Below are positions 7,381-16,103 of a stretch of DNA of 64,000 bases, piece by piece. The stretch lies in NCBI GenBank assembly GCA_905479925.1, contig CAJQOL010000009.1, forward strand, positions 1-64,000, read 5' to 3'. A program made the position numbers and the translations under genes. Each line of letters starts with the position of its first letter. The first letter of the stretch is position 1. The notes below the pieces were generated by a model. It had not been told where the DNA came from, ran no database searches, and saw nothing but the letters and a program-made list of their open reading frames with translations. The stretch comes from an uncultured Kangiellaceae bacterium. Lineage in GTDB: Bacteria > Pseudomonadota > Gammaproteobacteria > Enterobacterales > Kangiellaceae.

Positions 7381-9933
7381 TTGCTTTTTATTCAAAGGAT
7401 TGTAAGCCAGGTATTTTTTTGCAGCCTAATGATAAGCCTGCTTGTAATACCCTTTTCGGTAGCTGGAGAAGCTATCCACAAAGCCGATCCTATCGACCTT
7501 TCCACCGCTGTTAAGATCCCGTTAGATGGTAAAATTGATTTTCTCGAAGATAGCTCCCGAAGCGTTACACCGACAAACCTTCTAGCGCCGCATAATCAAT
7601 CAAAATTTAAACCTTTACTCAAAGATAAAAACTCTTTTGGAGTAACTCAAAGCGCATGGTGGTTTCGAGTACAGGTGGATTTTTCTGCTATCCCTAATGA
7701 ATCTCGGATGTTATTGATAAAAAATTCGTTAATTAATGATGCGCGTTTGTATCGACAAAATGGCGAACAAATCGACCTCATGTCTAAGGCTGGAATAGCC
7801 TACCCCGCGGACGACAGGGCAGTCTATGATTCATTATTAATTTTTCCGTTAGAACAACAAGCCTCTATTACCACTTATTATTTACGCATTCACAATCAAG
7901 GAGCCTTGCAAGCACCACTAGAAATATGGCACCCCAATGAGTTAATGGGCCAAAGAAATATTGACCACTGGATTATGGGAATCTATTTCGGACTGATTTT
8001 ATCAATGGCCATCTATAATTTCTTTATCGGTTACTCTACAAAAGATAAAGCCTACTTTTATTATGTTGGTTACCTGTTATCCCTTAGCCTAGTTATTTCT
8101 CTTAATGACGGTTACGGTCAGCTACTTCTATTTCCTGACTCTCCCTACGTTGCTTATATGAGCATCAACTGGTCATCTGCGATATTGATCATATTTGCTT
8201 CGCTATTTACCCAGAGTTTCTTGAATAGTAAAAAGAACACCCCGGCTATCAATTATTGGTTAGTCGCCAATATGACATTGGCCGTTTTATTCTTAGCGGC
8301 GGACCCATTTTTATCCGGTTTTGCAAAAGCCAACTTGATCCTATTACTTATTTTGAGTTTTATCGCTTCAATGCTTAGTGCCGGTATAGCGGCATTTATT
8401 CAACAGGTTCCTGCGGCCAAGTTTTTTTTGGCAGCATGGATTTCTATGCTGTTAGGTAGCTTATTATTAGCGTTCACAAAATTAGATGCCATTCCCTATT
8501 TCGCCATGGCCGAATACGGACTGCATATAGGAACATCGATTGAAGCCATGTTACTTTCGTTTGCTCTAGCTTCAAAAATTAATCGGTTGGAAGAAAGTCG
8601 AAAGCTTGCCGAAGATAAAGCTCGACGTTCTTTAGAACAGAGCAATCAAACGCTACAAGATAGTCATAGAATTAAGGATGATTTTTTCAGTTTATTAAGC
8701 CACGAACTCAGAACCCCCATGCATGGCGTTAGCGGTATTATAGAGTTATTTTCAACGGATAATTTGGACAATGAACAAAAAGAAAAACTCAGCTTTTTAA
8801 ATCGTTCATCCATCGAAATGGTCAGTTATATTGATAACCTTCTGATCCTTTCCCAGCTTCAGTCGGACTCATTAACACTTAACGAATTACCTTTTTCACC
8901 GGAGAAAGTATTACAACAAATTGAAAATCGATTTAATCATGAGGCTCAAGATCAAAAAATTGCCTTTAATTTTAAATACCCGAGACCAATGGTCGCAAAA
9001 GTCATAGGTGACAAACGGGTATTATCGGTCATTACCAGCCAACTACTCAATGAAGCCTTTCAAAAGGTAAACTTAAAATCGATTAGCTTTAACTTTGACT
9101 ATCAGGCTTTTCCTTTAACAGCAAAGTCCGAATCAAATGCTGATACTAGTACTGGTTCTGGCTCAGACTCGAATTCAGAAACTCTCAATGCCGAGCAATT
9201 AGATCGTCAACGAAGGTTATTGATCAATGCCACAGTCACGACTGAAACCTACCATAAAGAAGACCCCAATTATTTACCGGGAAATGCGCAACAATTGCAT
9301 TATGAACCGGTTACATCGCGAATCAAAACAGAGTTCAGCAGAAACTCAGCGCGAGTACTCAGTACAACCAAAGAGCTACAACAAAAACTGATTAAGTTAC
9401 TTAACGGTACCATCAGTGAGAAAAAGATTTCTAGCAACGTTCAGGAAAAGCAGCTTAATATCGAAATGATTATTAAGCTTTCGGATGAAAAACCGAAAGA
9501 CGACCATGACCTAATATCGTCTCGTTCAAATGCTGAACGACTTGCCTTAGTCGTGGATGATAACTCCGTTAACCGAGTAGTCGCGGAAAAATACTTACAA
9601 TATCTTGGTTACCAAGTTGATTCAGCTTGTGATGGAAAAGAGGCGTTTGAAAAATCTCAAAACGAAAATTTTGATTTTATATTAATGGATTGTCATATGC
9701 CGGTACTAAACGGGTTTCAGGCCACTGAAAAAATCAGACATGGAAAAAACCATACAAACGTGCCGATTATTGCAGTAACCGCCGATGTAACCAAAGAAAG
9801 TGCTGACGCCTGTGAAAACTGTGGTATGAATGCAATATTGCATAAACCCATGAGTATTGGTGATTTGCAAAGACAGTTAATGCAACAGAATGTTTTTAGC
9901 GAATCAGAAAAGGCCTTCTCTATAGAGCACTAA
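7381..9933 (+). CDS. 7TMR-DISM hybrid histidine kinase with a receiver domain
   Basis: The domains are, in order: a signal peptide; a periplasmic 7TMR-DISMED2 sensor fold (about residues 45-180, with SAWWFRVQVD and YYLRIHNQG); a seven-helix 7TMR-DISM membrane bundle (about 195-395); a coiled stretch; a HisKA domain with His441 in SHELRTP; an ATPase region; and a receiver domain with Asp770 in MDCHMP and Lys in HKPM. The ATPase region lacks any DxGxG or GxGxG box and has a Ser/Asp/Glu-rich insertion (about 590-615), so autophosphorylation is doubtful. Start: no ATG gives a full signal peptide. I chose the TTG at 7381, which gives a normal one (basic residue, hydrophobic core, AGEA); a TTG at 7306 and an ATG at 7429 are alternatives. 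Ligand unknown; 7TMR-DISM sensors often bind carbohydrates. It is alone between lipase and metK. Confidence 0.85.
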   Translation: MLFIQRIVSQVFFCSLMISLLVIPFSVAGEAIHKADPIDLSTAVKIPLDGKIDFLEDSSRSVTPTNLLAPHNQSKFKPLLKDKNSFGVTQSAWWFRVQVDFSAIPNESRMLLIKNSLINDARLYRQNGEQIDLMSKAGIAYPADDRAVYDSLLIFPLEQQASITTYYLRIHNQGALQAPLEIWHPNELMGQRNIDHWIMGIYFGLILSMAIYNFFIGYSTKDKAYFYYVGYLLSLSLVISLNDGYGQLLLFPDSPYVAYMSINWSSAILIIFASLFTQSFLNSKKNTPAINYWLVANMTLAVLFLAADPFLSGFAKANLILLLILSFIASMLSAGIAAFIQQVPAAKFFLAAWISMLLGSLLLAFTKLDAIPYFAMAEYGLHIGTSIEAMLLSFALASKINRLEESRKLAEDKARRSLEQSNQTLQDSHRIKDDFFSLLSHELRTPMHGVSGIIELFSTDNLDNEQKEKLSFLNRSSIEMVSYIDNLLILSQLQSDSLTLNELPFSPEKVLQQIENRFNHEAQDQKIAFNFKYPRPMVAKVIGDKRVLSVITSQLLNEAFQKVNLKSISFNFDYQAFPLTAKSESNADTSTGSGSDSNSETLNAEQLDRQRRLLINATVTTETYHKEDPNYLPGNAQQLHYEPVTSRIKTEFSRNSARVLSTTKELQQKLIKLLNGTISEKKISSNVQEKQLNIEMIIKLSDEKPKDDHDLISSRSNAERLALVVDDNSVNRVVAEKYLQYLGYQVDSACDGKEAFEKSQNENFDFILMDCHMPVLNGFQATEKIRHGKNHTNVPIIAVTADVTKESADACENCGMNAILHKPMSIGDLQRQLMQQNVFSESEKAFSIEH

Positions 9934-10082
9934 AGGTGCTCCAGGGGACTTTTTGCCAACATTCCCCATTTTGCCTGCATTCCCCATTTTGACCATAGGG
10001 CTTTGACTATTAATACCCACTCAACGAGGCGGTTCTGTAGGTTGGAGTTTGGCCAGCGCCGGTAATATCTCAAAGATAAAAC

Positions 10083-10126
10083 TAGCCCCTATTTAACCGA
10101 GTGTTAACTCAATTGAAAATGGGCTA
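10083..10126 (+). other. Possible structured leader of metK (nested hairpins)
   Basis: TAGCCC and ATTT at 10083-10094 can pair with AAAT and GGGCTA at 10117-10126. Inside is a second hairpin, GAGT-GTTA-ACTC. No T-run follows, so this is not a plain terminator. It does not match any SAM riboswitch class I know by sight. It could equally be chance or DNA-level symmetry in the promoter region. Confidence 0.3.
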
Positions 10127-10234
10127 TAAAATCCCCAAGATAAGCGATACAATCCTATCTACTTTTCGTACAATAGTTCATCGTCGCTAAATAACGCATT
10201 AGATAGTACTAAATAAAGCTAAAAGGACCCGTTC

Positions 10235-11395
10235 ATGGCTCAATATACTACGTTTACTTCTGAATCTGTTTCTGAAGGCCACCCTGATAAAATTGCTGAC
10301 CAGATTTCCGATGCCGTATTGGATGCGATTTTGGAGAAAGACCAGAATGCACGTGTTGCGGTTGAAACCATGGTTAAAACAGGAATGGCTATCATTGCTG
10401 GAGAGGTAACCACATCAGCATGGGTCGATTTAGAAGATATTGTACGAAATACCATCTGTGATATTGGATATACAAGCTCCGATATGGGGTTTGACGGTAA
10501 GACTTGCGCGGTTATCAACGCAATTGGCAAACAATCCCCCGATATCAACCAAGGTGTTGATCGCGTAGAAAAAGAGCAACAGGGAGCCGGTGACCAAGGC
10601 TTAATGTTTGGTTATGCAACAAACGAAACCGATGTTTTAATGCCAGCCGCTATAACTTGGTCCCATCAACTGGTGGCCAAACAAGCTGAAATAAGAAAAA
10701 ACAATACGCTTTCTTGGTTACGTCCTGACGCAAAAAGCCAGGTGACGCTACGATACGATAACGGTAAACCGGTTGCCATTGACGCTGTAGTGCTCTCAAC
10801 TCAACATAACGAAGACATCAGCCAACCAGAACTTCAAGAGGCGGTTCGTGAGTTAATCATAAACCCGGTCTTACCAAGTGAGCTTATTCATGCGGATACA
10901 AAATTCCATATAAACCCCACCGGTAACTTTGTAATTGGTGGTCCAGTAGGTGATTGCGGATTAACAGGACGCAAAATCATTGTTGATACCTACGGTGGCT
11001 CCGCTCACCATGGTGGTGGCGCATTTTCTGGTAAAGATCCATCAAAAGTTGACCGTTCGGCAGCTTATGCAGGTCGATACGTAGCGAAAAATATCGTCGC
11101 CGCGGGCCTTGCAGACAGGTGTGAAATTCAAATTTCTTACGCCATAGGTGTAGCGGAACCTACCAGTATTAGCTTAAATACTTTTGGTACCGCAAAAATT
11201 AGCGAAGATAAATTAGAAGCTTTAGTACACAAACACTTCGATTTAACCCCGTTTGGTTTGATTAAGATGCTCAATCTAATTCGTCCAATTTATCAAAAAA
11301 CCGCTGCTTATGGCCATTTCGGCCGCGAAGATATTGACTTTACTTGGGAAGCTACCGACAAAGCCGATGCCTTAAGAGCTGATGCAAACCTTTAA
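10235..11395 (+). CDS. metK: S-adenosylmethionine synthase
   Basis: The 386-residue enzyme makes S-adenosylmethionine from methionine and ATP, releasing phosphate and pyrophosphate, in the cytoplasm. It has all the family landmarks: [18 protein letters not shown] at the N-terminus, [15 protein letters not shown] in the middle, [17 protein letters not shown], and the P-loop-like [16 protein letters not shown]. The length is that of the E. coli enzyme. AAGGA is placed 9 bases before the ATG. ahcY follows, separated by a riboswitch leader, so synthesis and recycling of the methyl donor are adjacent. No MetJ-type AGACGTCT boxes were seen upstream. Confidence 0.98.
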   Translation: MAQYTTFTSESVSEGHPDKIADQISDAVLDAILEKDQNARVAVETMVKTGMAIIAGEVTTSAWVDLEDIVRNTICDIGYTSSDMGFDGKTCAVINAIGKQSPDINQGVDRVEKEQQGAGDQGLMFGYATNETDVLMPAAITWSHQLVAKQAEIRKNNTLSWLRPDAKSQVTLRYDNGKPVAIDAVVLSTQHNEDISQPELQEAVRELIINPVLPSELIHADTKFHINPTGNFVIGGPVGDCGLTGRKIIVDTYGGSAHHGGGAFSGKDPSKVDRSAAYAGRYVAKNIVAAGLADRCEIQISYAIGVAEPTSISLNTFGTAKISEDKLEALVHKHFDLTPFGLIKMLNLIRPIYQKTAAYGHFGREDIDFTWEATDKADALRADANL

Positions 11396-11561
11396 TATAT
11401 CTCTATAACTCTGGGCCCTTATATCAGATGCCCATTGTTGCGTTTTGCAACAACTGCGAGAGGTCGTATCGCTTAAAGTATTTTGACCATTGGACGATAC
11501 TATTAACCAATATATACAAAACAAAATACGCAAAACAATAAGTTTGATTTAAATACTAACT

Positions 11562-11650
11562 CCAATTGAGGGGCGCTGCAGCAGGCCAGTTAATTCTATA
11601 ACTTGGCTTGTCACGCTCAGTTGGATCTTCATTTTTTAAAGGGCGCTCAT
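11562..11650 (+). promoter_or_regulatory. S-adenosylhomocysteine (SAH) riboswitch upstream of ahcY
   Basis: The sequence shows the layout of the SAH riboswitch. P1 is formed by CCAATTGAG (11562-11570) and CTCAGTTGG (11616-11624), nine pairs with one G-U. Straight after P1 comes GGGCGCTGCAGC, matching the conserved GAGCGCTGCRRC core. The inner arm pairs GCCAGTT with AACTTGGC (one bulge). After P1 a short linker leads to GCGCTC (11643-11648), which pairs with GGGCGC at 11571-11576 to make the closing helix of the family. The Shine-Dalgarno GGAG at 11665 and the ahcY ATG at 11677 follow. In known cases SAH binding switches on ahcY, so excess SAH triggers its own removal. A covariance-model scan was not possible here. 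Confidence 0.87.
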
Positions 11651-11676
11651 TCTGAACCTAGAATGGAGACAACCTA

Positions 11677-13104
11677 ATGTCTAACAACACTCAAGAAAAC
11701 ACCTTTGATAATGACGGTGATTTTTTCATTAAAGATTTATCGCTTGCACCTTGGGGTGATAAAGAAATAGCCATTGCAGAAACTGAAATGCCCGGTTTAA
11801 TGTATATGCGTAAAGAGTTTGGCGATTCAAAACCGCTTAAAGGCGCACGAATTGCTGGCTCATTGCACATGACCATTCAAACCGCTGTTCTCATGGATAC
11901 CTTGGTTGCTCTTGGCGCCGAAGTACGTTGGGTATCTTGTAATATCTACTCTACTCAAGATCACGCAGCAGCAGCAATGGTTGCTAAAGGGATCCCCGTT
12001 TTCGCTTATAAAGGCGAAAGCTTGAAAGAATACTGGGAGTTTACTCACCGTATTCTAGATTGGGGGAATGGTGAAGTTGCTAACATGATTTTAGATGACG
12101 GCGGCGATGCGACTATGGCGGTAGTACTAGGCCAAAAAGCAGCTAAAGATATAAGCGTACTTGATAACCCTGGTAGCGAAGAAGAAATCGAAATGTTTAA
12201 TTCGATTAAAATTCAGCTTGAAAAAGATCCAACCCTTTATGACCGTTGCGCTGAGTCAATTCAGGGCGTTACCGAAGAAACAACAACCGGTGTGAAACGT
12301 CTTTATCAAATGCAGCAAGAAGGTGGTCTTCCTTTCTCAGCGATTAATGTTAATGACTCGGTTACTAAGTCTAAATTTGATAATCTTTATGGTTGTCGCG
12401 AAAGCCTATTAGATGGAATTAAACGTGCAACGGATGTAATGATTGCCGGTAAAGTTGCACTCGTTTGTGGCTATGGTGACGTTGGAAAAGGTTGTGCTCA
12501 ATCATTACGCGGCCAAGGTGCTACGGTTATGGTCACAGAGATCGATCCTATTTGTGCTTTACAAGCGGCAATGGAAGGTTACCGAGTTGTACGGACGGAA
12601 GATGTATGCCACGACGTTGATATCTTTGTTACCACAACCGGAAACTTCGATATCATAACTGAACAACATATGCTTAAAATGAAAAATGAAGCGATTGTTT
12701 GTAACATTGGTCATTTCGATAACGAAATTCAAATTGCTGCAATGAAAGAGTATCAGTGGGAAAACATTAAGCCACAGGTTGACCACATAGTATTACCAAA
12801 TGGCAATAAGATCATTATGCTTGCCGAAGGCCGTTTGGTTAACCTAGGTTGTGCTACTGGTCACCCTAGCTTTGTTATGTCTAATTCGTTTACCAACCAA
12901 GTTCTCGCGCAAATTGAACTTTGGGAAAATGGTGATAACTACGGCAACGAAGTTTATGTTTTACCTAAACATTTGGATGAAAAAGTTGCTCGATTACACC
13001 TTGAAAAAATTGGTGCTAAATTGACAGTTTTATCTAAAGAGCAGGCTGACTATATCGGTGTCGAGATTGACGGCCCGTACAAACCAGACCACTATCGTTA
13101 CTAA
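11677..13104 (+). CDS. ahcY: Adenosylhomocysteinase (S-adenosyl-L-homocysteine hydrolase)
   Basis: The 475-residue NAD-dependent cytosolic enzyme splits S-adenosylhomocysteine into homocysteine and adenosine. It relieves product inhibition of methyltransferases. Visible motifs are [13 protein letters not shown] near the N-terminus, the NAD-binding loop [42 protein letters not shown], the conserved [14 protein letters not shown] and the C-terminal PDHYRY whose Lys/Tyr reach the cofactor of the neighbouring subunit. Length and termini are standard. The SAH riboswitch in its leader suggests feedforward control. A strong terminator follows the stop, so the transcript ends there and rsmE needs readthrough or its own promoter. 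Confidence 0.98.
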   Translation: MSNNTQENTFDNDGDFFIKDLSLAPWGDKEIAIAETEMPGLMYMRKEFGDSKPLKGARIAGSLHMTIQTAVLMDTLVALGAEVRWVSCNIYSTQDHAAAAMVAKGIPVFAYKGESLKEYWEFTHRILDWGNGEVANMILDDGGDATMAVVLGQKAAKDISVLDNPGSEEEIEMFNSIKIQLEKDPTLYDRCAESIQGVTEETTTGVKRLYQMQQEGGLPFSAINVNDSVTKSKFDNLYGCRESLLDGIKRATDVMIAGKVALVCGYGDVGKGCAQSLRGQGATVMVTEIDPICALQAAMEGYRVVRTEDVCHDVDIFVTTTGNFDIITEQHMLKMKNEAIVCNIGHFDNEIQIAAMKEYQWENIKPQVDHIVLPNGNKIIMLAEGRLVNLGCATGHPSFVMSNSFTNQVLAQIELWENGDNYGNEVYVLPKHLDEKVARLHLEKIGAKLTVLSKEQADYIGVEIDGPYKPDHYRY

Positions 13105-13116
13105 GCTACACACTAA

Positions 13117-13150
13117 ACTCGCAAGCAAAAATGCTTGCGAGTTTTTTATT
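13117..13150 (+). terminator. Rho-independent terminator of ahcY
   Basis: ACTCGCAAGC (13117-13126) pairs perfectly with GCTTGCGAGT (13133-13142) over a 6-base loop, followed by TTTTTATTT. Confidence 0.95.
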
Positions 13151-13173
13151 TATTTCAACAAAAAACAATAATA

Positions 13174-13941
13174 ATGCGAAGCCACCGTTTCTTTACCGAT
13201 ATTCCACTCGGCATCAACTGCCAGGTAGAACTACCTGCAGATGCTAGCCATCATTGCGCGCAAGTCTTACGCTACAAAGAAGGTGATCAACTGACTGTTT
13301 TTAACGGTGACGGTTTTGATTACTTAGCGACTATTATTACTATAAATAAAAAACGTTGCGAAATAGATATTAACAAACAAATTGCGGTAAATAATGAGTC
13401 GCCACTAACTATTCACTTATTTCAGGGAATTGCAAAAGGTGACAAGATGGACTTAATCATCCAAAAGGCGGTTGAGTTAGGCGTTGCTGAGATAACCCCA
13501 CTATTTACCGAAAGATGTAATGTAAAGCTAAACAACAAACGCTTGGCTAAAAAGCTTGAGCACTGGAATAAAGTAAGCATTAGTGCTTGCGAGCAATCAG
13601 GGCGAGCTGTAATACCAAAAATAAATCAGGCAATTCAAATAGAAAATCTACAAATAGACAATCAACAAACCGCCAATCAACAAACCGACAATCAAAAAAT
13701 CGGTAAACTGATAACTTTCTATTTAGAGCCTACCAGTGAAAAGTCCTTTTCGGACTACCAAATAGAAAACAAAAATGTAGCCTTGTTAGTTGGTCCCGAA
13801 GGTGGTTTCTCCGATAGAGATTTACAACAAGCAGATAAGAAAAACCTTTACGGCGTATCAATGGGCCCAAGAATTTTAAGAACTGAAACGGCCGGTCTGT
13901 CTGCGATAGCCATCTTACAAAGCCATTTTGGTGACCTGTAA
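13174..13941 (+). CDS. rsmE: 16S rRNA (uracil-1498-N3)-methyltransferase
   Basis: This is a 255-residue SPOUT-family methyltransferase that makes m3U1498 in 16S rRNA using S-adenosylmethionine. The N-terminal PUA-like domain starts MRSHRFFTD with ADASHHCAQVLRYKEGD. The C-terminal trefoil-knot domain has KGDKMDLIIQKAVELGV, CEQSGRAVIPKI, LLVGPEGGFSDRD and MGPRILRTETAGLSAI. The ATG at 13174 is chosen because an earlier TTG at 13135 lies inside the ahcY terminator. Between SGRA and the knot strand there is a Gln/Asn-rich insertion of about 20 residues (DNQQTANQQTDNQ) encoded by short tandem DNA repeats, which is unusual for this enzyme. It follows metK-ahcY, fitting a methylation theme. Confidence 0.95.
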   Translation: MRSHRFFTDIPLGINCQVELPADASHHCAQVLRYKEGDQLTVFNGDGFDYLATIITINKKRCEIDINKQIAVNNESPLTIHLFQGIAKGDKMDLIIQKAVELGVAEITPLFTERCNVKLNNKRLAKKLEHWNKVSISACEQSGRAVIPKINQAIQIENLQIDNQQTANQQTDNQKIGKLITFYLEPTSEKSFSDYQIENKNVALLVGPEGGFSDRDLQQADKKNLYGVSMGPRILRTETAGLSAIAILQSHFGDL

Positions 13942-13978
13942 TTAATTATTAGCGACCACAAAGTCACGACTAGGGCAA

Positions 13979-14037
13979 AAACTATAACTGCAACTACAAC
14001 TACAATTACAACGACAACGACAACGACAACGACAATC
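13979..14037 (+). repeat. Trinucleotide microsatellite, (ACA/ACG/ACT)n
   Basis: About 18 consecutive triplets of the form ACN or its shifts (ending in ACGACAACGACAACGAC) fill most of the gap between rsmE and the threonine synthase gene. This may be a slippage-prone spacer. It carries no hairpin. Confidence 0.85.
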
Positions 14038-14076
14038 ATTATCTGCCGTTAGACAACTGACAAAAGGGAAAAACTA

Positions 14077-15333
14077 ATGAGTTACGTTAAACACCTTCAA
14101 TGCTCTGGCTGTAAAACCTGTTTCCCTTTCTCTCAACTGCTTAACCTTTGTCCCCACGACCATAGACCGATTGAACTGGTTATTGATATTGAACGTTTAA
14201 AATCTGATAAACCTAACTTTGAATGGTATCGACCGGATATCAAATCACTGTGGCGATTTGGATCCCTATTAGGTTTAGATATTAACGATCAGCAGGACAA
14301 ACAAAATATTGTATCACTCGGCGAAGGTTTTACCCCAGAAATCCCCTATCCTCAGAATCTAATCGCTAACAAGCATGGATTCGAACTTACCATAAAAGAT
14401 GAGGGCCAACCTCACCGGGGTTGGGGAAGTAATCCAACCGGAAGTTTTAAGGATCGCGGAATGAGCATGGCGATATCAATGGCAAAGCATTATGGAGTCC
14501 GTAAAGTTGTCGTGCCTACTCAAGGAAACGCCGGCGACTCACTTGCGGAATATGCAATGAAAGCGGCAATGCAAGCGGTGATTATTATGCCTGACGATAC
14601 ACCAATGCCTATCCTAGGCCGGGTCTCTGCTTTGGCGAAAATGCGCGAAGATATTAGCCTTGAATTAGTTAAAGGTACTATCCCCGAAGCTGGCCTATTG
14701 ATGAAAGAAAAATACCTTCCAGAAGGTTACTTTAACATGGCAACCTTTCAAGAACCTGGCTGGCGAATTGATGGCAAAAAAACATTAGGGTATGAGTTAG
14801 CTGAGCCAGCTAATGGCAAAACAGACCCGTGGCAACTGCCCGATGTAATTTTATACCCGACCGGCGGTGGAACCGGTATTCTAGGCATGTGGAAAGCTTT
14901 CGATGAGCTTGAAGCAATGGGCTTAATTGATGATCGACGGCCAAAGATTATTTCGGTGCAGTCGAATTCAACCGCTCCCATTGTTAATGCCTATAATCAC
15001 GGGCTACAGGACTCCGCACCCGTAGAGCCAGGTCAAACTATTGCTACCGGTCTAAACGTCCCTGGAGGGGTTGGACATTTTAAGGTTTTAGACATCATTG
15101 CCAAAAGTGGTGGAATGGCGATAGCGGTGGACGAAAAATCAATTGAAGAAAGTTTTAGACTCACTTATCAACAAACAGGGGTTTGGATTTGCCCTGAAGG
15201 GGCCGCAACAATAGCCGCCCTTGAGCAAGCGGTTGCTCACGACATGATAAAGACAGGGAATAAAGTGGTCGCTTTCAATACCGGTTCGTTTGAAAAATAC
15301 TTACCTAATTTGCGTCATTTAATTTTTCAATAG
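14077..15333 (+). CDS. thrC: Threonine synthase (PLP-dependent), with N-terminal zinc-ribbon
   Basis: The 418-residue protein is a fold-type II PLP enzyme. PTGSFKDRG contains the PLP lysine, TQGNAGDSLAEYA binds phosphate or substrate, and PTGGGTGILGMW is the glycine-rich cofactor loop. VCPEGAAT-like text near the C-terminus (WICPEGAAT) is typical of threonine synthase. The first 30 residues hold CSGCKTC and NLCPHDH, a small metal-ribbon that appears in one threonine synthase branch. The reaction is O-phosphohomoserine to threonine. A related threonine dehydratase or other beta-family lyase cannot be excluded from sequence alone, but the ribbon and length favour threonine synthase. Its neighbours are not thr genes, so the usual thrABC operon is absent here. 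Confidence 0.85.
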   Translation: MSYVKHLQCSGCKTCFPFSQLLNLCPHDHRPIELVIDIERLKSDKPNFEWYRPDIKSLWRFGSLLGLDINDQQDKQNIVSLGEGFTPEIPYPQNLIANKHGFELTIKDEGQPHRGWGSNPTGSFKDRGMSMAISMAKHYGVRKVVVPTQGNAGDSLAEYAMKAAMQAVIIMPDDTPMPILGRVSALAKMREDISLELVKGTIPEAGLLMKEKYLPEGYFNMATFQEPGWRIDGKKTLGYELAEPANGKTDPWQLPDVILYPTGGGTGILGMWKAFDELEAMGLIDDRRPKIISVQSNSTAPIVNAYNHGLQDSAPVEPGQTIATGLNVPGGVGHFKVLDIIAKSGGMAIAVDEKSIEESFRLTYQQTGVWICPEGAATIAALEQAVAHDMIKTGNKVVAFNTGSFEKYLPNLRHLIFQ

Positions 15334-15381
15334 CAAGGATATTTTTATAAAAAACAGATATTCCATCATCATTTTTTTGCC

Positions 15382-15456
15382 AGATTGGTCGCGTCTATTA
15401 TTGGCCGCATCTAGATTGAACTCGATTAAATTAACCGCCTCTAGATTGGTCGCGTC
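15382..15456. repeat. 14-bp direct repeat with flanking half copies
   Basis: AGATTGGTCGCGTC occurs at 15382-15395 and 15443-15456. CTAGATTG occurs next to CCGC(A/C)T at two nearby positions. The region lies between convergent genes. Translated on the minus strand it gives a pentapeptide-like string, which is probably a by-product of the repeats. Confidence 0.6.
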
Positions 15457-15485
15457 CGGATTGACATTATATAGTTGTGCTATTT

Positions 15486-15764
15486 TTATGCGCTGACAGC
15501 GGGTTTTTTCTTCAAATAAAACTCGACTGGTATAAAAGCAAAAGGAATGATCGACGCGATAAAAACCAACAGCCATACCAGCAACGACCATTTCTGCTTG
15601 TGAGATAGCATCAATGACGAAATCAAATAGGCAATAAATAATACACCGTGAGTTATTCCAAGTGGAAAAACATATTGTCGACTAATAAACTCCAAAGTTA
15701 CGCTTAAAATGACAAGATAAGAAATCCCTTCAATCACACTGATATATCTAAAAAACTTTAACAT
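15486..15764 (-). CDS. DUF3817-family small membrane protein
   Basis: The 92-residue protein has three hydrophobic helices (about 10-24, 36-53, 60-80) and opens FFRYISVIEGISYLVIL, with ITHGVLFIAYLISS in the middle. These are the family marks of DUF3817, whose function is unknown. It ends in a basic cytoplasmic tail (KKKPAVSA). The GAGG at the right distance from the ATG at 15764 supports the start. It is transcribed convergently with the threonine synthase gene and shares no operon. Confidence 0.85.
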   Translation of the reverse strand: MLKFFRYISVIEGISYLVILSVTLEFISRQYVFPLGITHGVLFIAYLISSLMLSHKQKWSLLVWLLVFIASIIPFAFIPVEFYLKKKPAVSA

Positions 15765-16103
15765 CTAAAACCTCAAAATGGACTAGGGGTGGCAGTAGCA
15801 AACCGACAGCAAATCAATTGCAAGCAGACAAAAACCGATAACCATTTTTCTACGGCTACAATCATGCAAACGGATAGAGCTAATTTCTTCGATATTCGCC
15901 CTATCACTTTGTTATTTTAGTCCAACTGCAATCGCGCGATCACATTATTTTATGCCTTTAGCGCTCTAGTTTATCGTTATCACCGTTTCAGCATAAATTG
16001 AGTCACATTTTTTCAAAGCAAACGGCCACCAATCAACTGCACTAAGCGACTAATTCTGTTAGTATTTTCATTCTAATAACAAATCCATGCTCGGGAAATG
16101 ACC
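15765..16103. other. Intergenic region upstream of the tricorn-type gene
   Basis: AT-rich DNA between divergent genes. No hairpin-T run and no small gene with a ribosome site was found. Promoters for both flanking genes must lie here, but none stands out. Confidence 0.45.

Noticed and set aside
10235-10548. Minus-strand frame opposite metK.
   Set aside because: Shadow frame of a highly conserved gene with no start signal.
15319-15591. Minus-strand frame with pentapeptide-like text (NPDATNLEAVNLIEFNL).
   Set aside because: It overlaps the DUF3817 gene out of frame, has no credible start, and the pentapeptide look comes from the DNA direct repeats at 15382-15456.
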